A program made the translations under genes and the position numbers. The notes under the pieces were generated by a model, which was given only the letters and a program-made list of their open reading frames with translations, was not told the origin of the DNA and searched no databases. Shown here piece after piece: positions 33,623 through 33,980 of a DNA stretch of 33,980 nt; position 1 is the stretch's first letter; the number at the start of each line of letters is the position of its first letter. Where the stretch lies: contig JAGRIH010000017.1 in assembly GCA_020443345.1 (NCBI GenBank), positions 1 to 33,980 of the forward strand, given 5' to 3'. This stretch comes from Halioglobus sp. (lineage in GTDB: Bacteria; Pseudomonadota; Gammaproteobacteria; Pseudomonadales; Halieaceae).

Positions 33623-33980
33623 ATGTCTGATGTGAACAAAGTGGTGCTGGCCTATTCCGGCGGACTGGACACCTCGGTGATCGTGCGCTGGCTGCAGGAT
33701 ACCTACCAGTGCGAGGTGGTGACGTTTACCGCCGACATCGGTCAGGGCGAGGAGGTGGAACCGGCTCGCGCCAAGGCCCGGGCTCTGGGTGTGAAAGAAG
33801 TGTATATCGACGACCTGCGCGAGGAGTTCGTGCGCGATTTCGTGTTCCCCATGTTTCGCGCCAATACCCTCTACGAGGGCGAATACCTGCTGGGTACGTC
33901 CATCGCGCGCCCCCTGATTGCCAAGCGCCTGGTTGAAATTGCCAACGAGACGGGCGCCGACGCCATTTCCCACGGCGCCA
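33623..33980 (+). CDS. argG: Argininosuccinate synthase, 5' part (cut by window end)
   Basis: ArgG condenses citrulline and aspartate in arginine synthesis. The first 119 residues are visible. They begin [19 protein letters not shown] with the ATP-binding SGGLDTS P-loop, then TADIGQGEE and [18 protein letters not shown], and run into the substrate-binding region ADAISHG at the window edge. ATG 33623 is preceded by GGAG with six-base spacing. It is incomplete only because the window ends. Confidence 0.97.
   Translation, partial: MSDVNKVVLAYSGGLDTSVIVRWLQDTYQCEVVTFTADIGQGEEVEPARAKARALGVKEVYIDDLREEFVRDFVFPMFRANTLYEGEYLLGTSIARPLIAKRLVEIANETGADAISHGA

Overview
The window is a GC-rich, gene-dense piece of a gammaproteobacterial chromosome. 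It contains no mobile elements, CRISPR arrays or tRNA/rRNA genes that I can see. Protein sequences and gene order resemble the Pseudomonas aeruginosa segment that runs from rimP/nusA/infB through pnp, acs, panC/panB/folK/pcnB and cbrB/cbrA to gluQ and dksA. Sequence details, the extra deoxynucleoside kinase and a pyrophosphate-dependent phosphofructokinase suggest a non-Pseudomonas relative, for example a marine Halieaceae/Cellvibrionales-type bacterium. That placement is an inference; no marker gene was searched.

Layout. 1-8740 (+): translation and RNA cluster rimP-nusA-infB-rbfA-truB-rpsO-pnp, with hairpins around rpsO and a clear terminator after pnp. 8916-10412 (+): an exported zinc deacylase-like protein. 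10467-12398 (-): acetyl-CoA synthetase. 12515-17192 (-): vitamin and nucleotide genes panC, panB, deoxynucleoside kinase, folK, pcnB; panC is set apart from panB by a terminator and a 371-base gap. 17602-22260 (-): a CbrAB-type two-component system preceded by a 58-residue membrane protein gene that overlaps cbrA. 22325-23695 (-): gluQRS and dksA. 23963-25424 (+): sfsA and an M15 peptidase. 25466-27518 (-): inorganic pyrophosphatase and PPi-type phosphofructokinase. 27710-31712 (+): mpl and an RND/MMPL-type exporter. 31784-33490 (-): rnt and pyrC. 33623-end (+): the start of argG.

The most interesting part is the 409-base gap between cbrB and pcnB (17193-17601). On the minus strand it reads, in order: TGTTAC/GTAAC half-sites, a perfect match to the IHF consensus, a sigma-54 promoter with exact GG-N10-GC spacing, and then a transcript of about 235 nt. 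That transcript carries four A-rich clusters (six AANAANAA matches) and ends in a GC-rich hairpin. This is the position and logic of Pseudomonas CrcZ, the small RNA that sequesters Hfq and relieves catabolite repression. Here it is built as two copies of a unit: two A-rich clusters, then a GACCTGGATGGGGAA box, then a hairpin. I read it as a divergent CrcZ-type RNA controlled by the adjacent CbrA/CbrB.

Working picture: CbrA (transporter-like sensor kinase) and the small membrane protein sense carbon or nitrogen status, and CbrB with sigma-54 and IHF drives the RNA. Neighbouring housekeeping genes (pcnB polyadenylation, pnp RNA decay, dksA stringent response, acs acetate use) are conserved context. 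The ppa/pfp pair points to PPi-linked glycolysis or gluconeogenesis.
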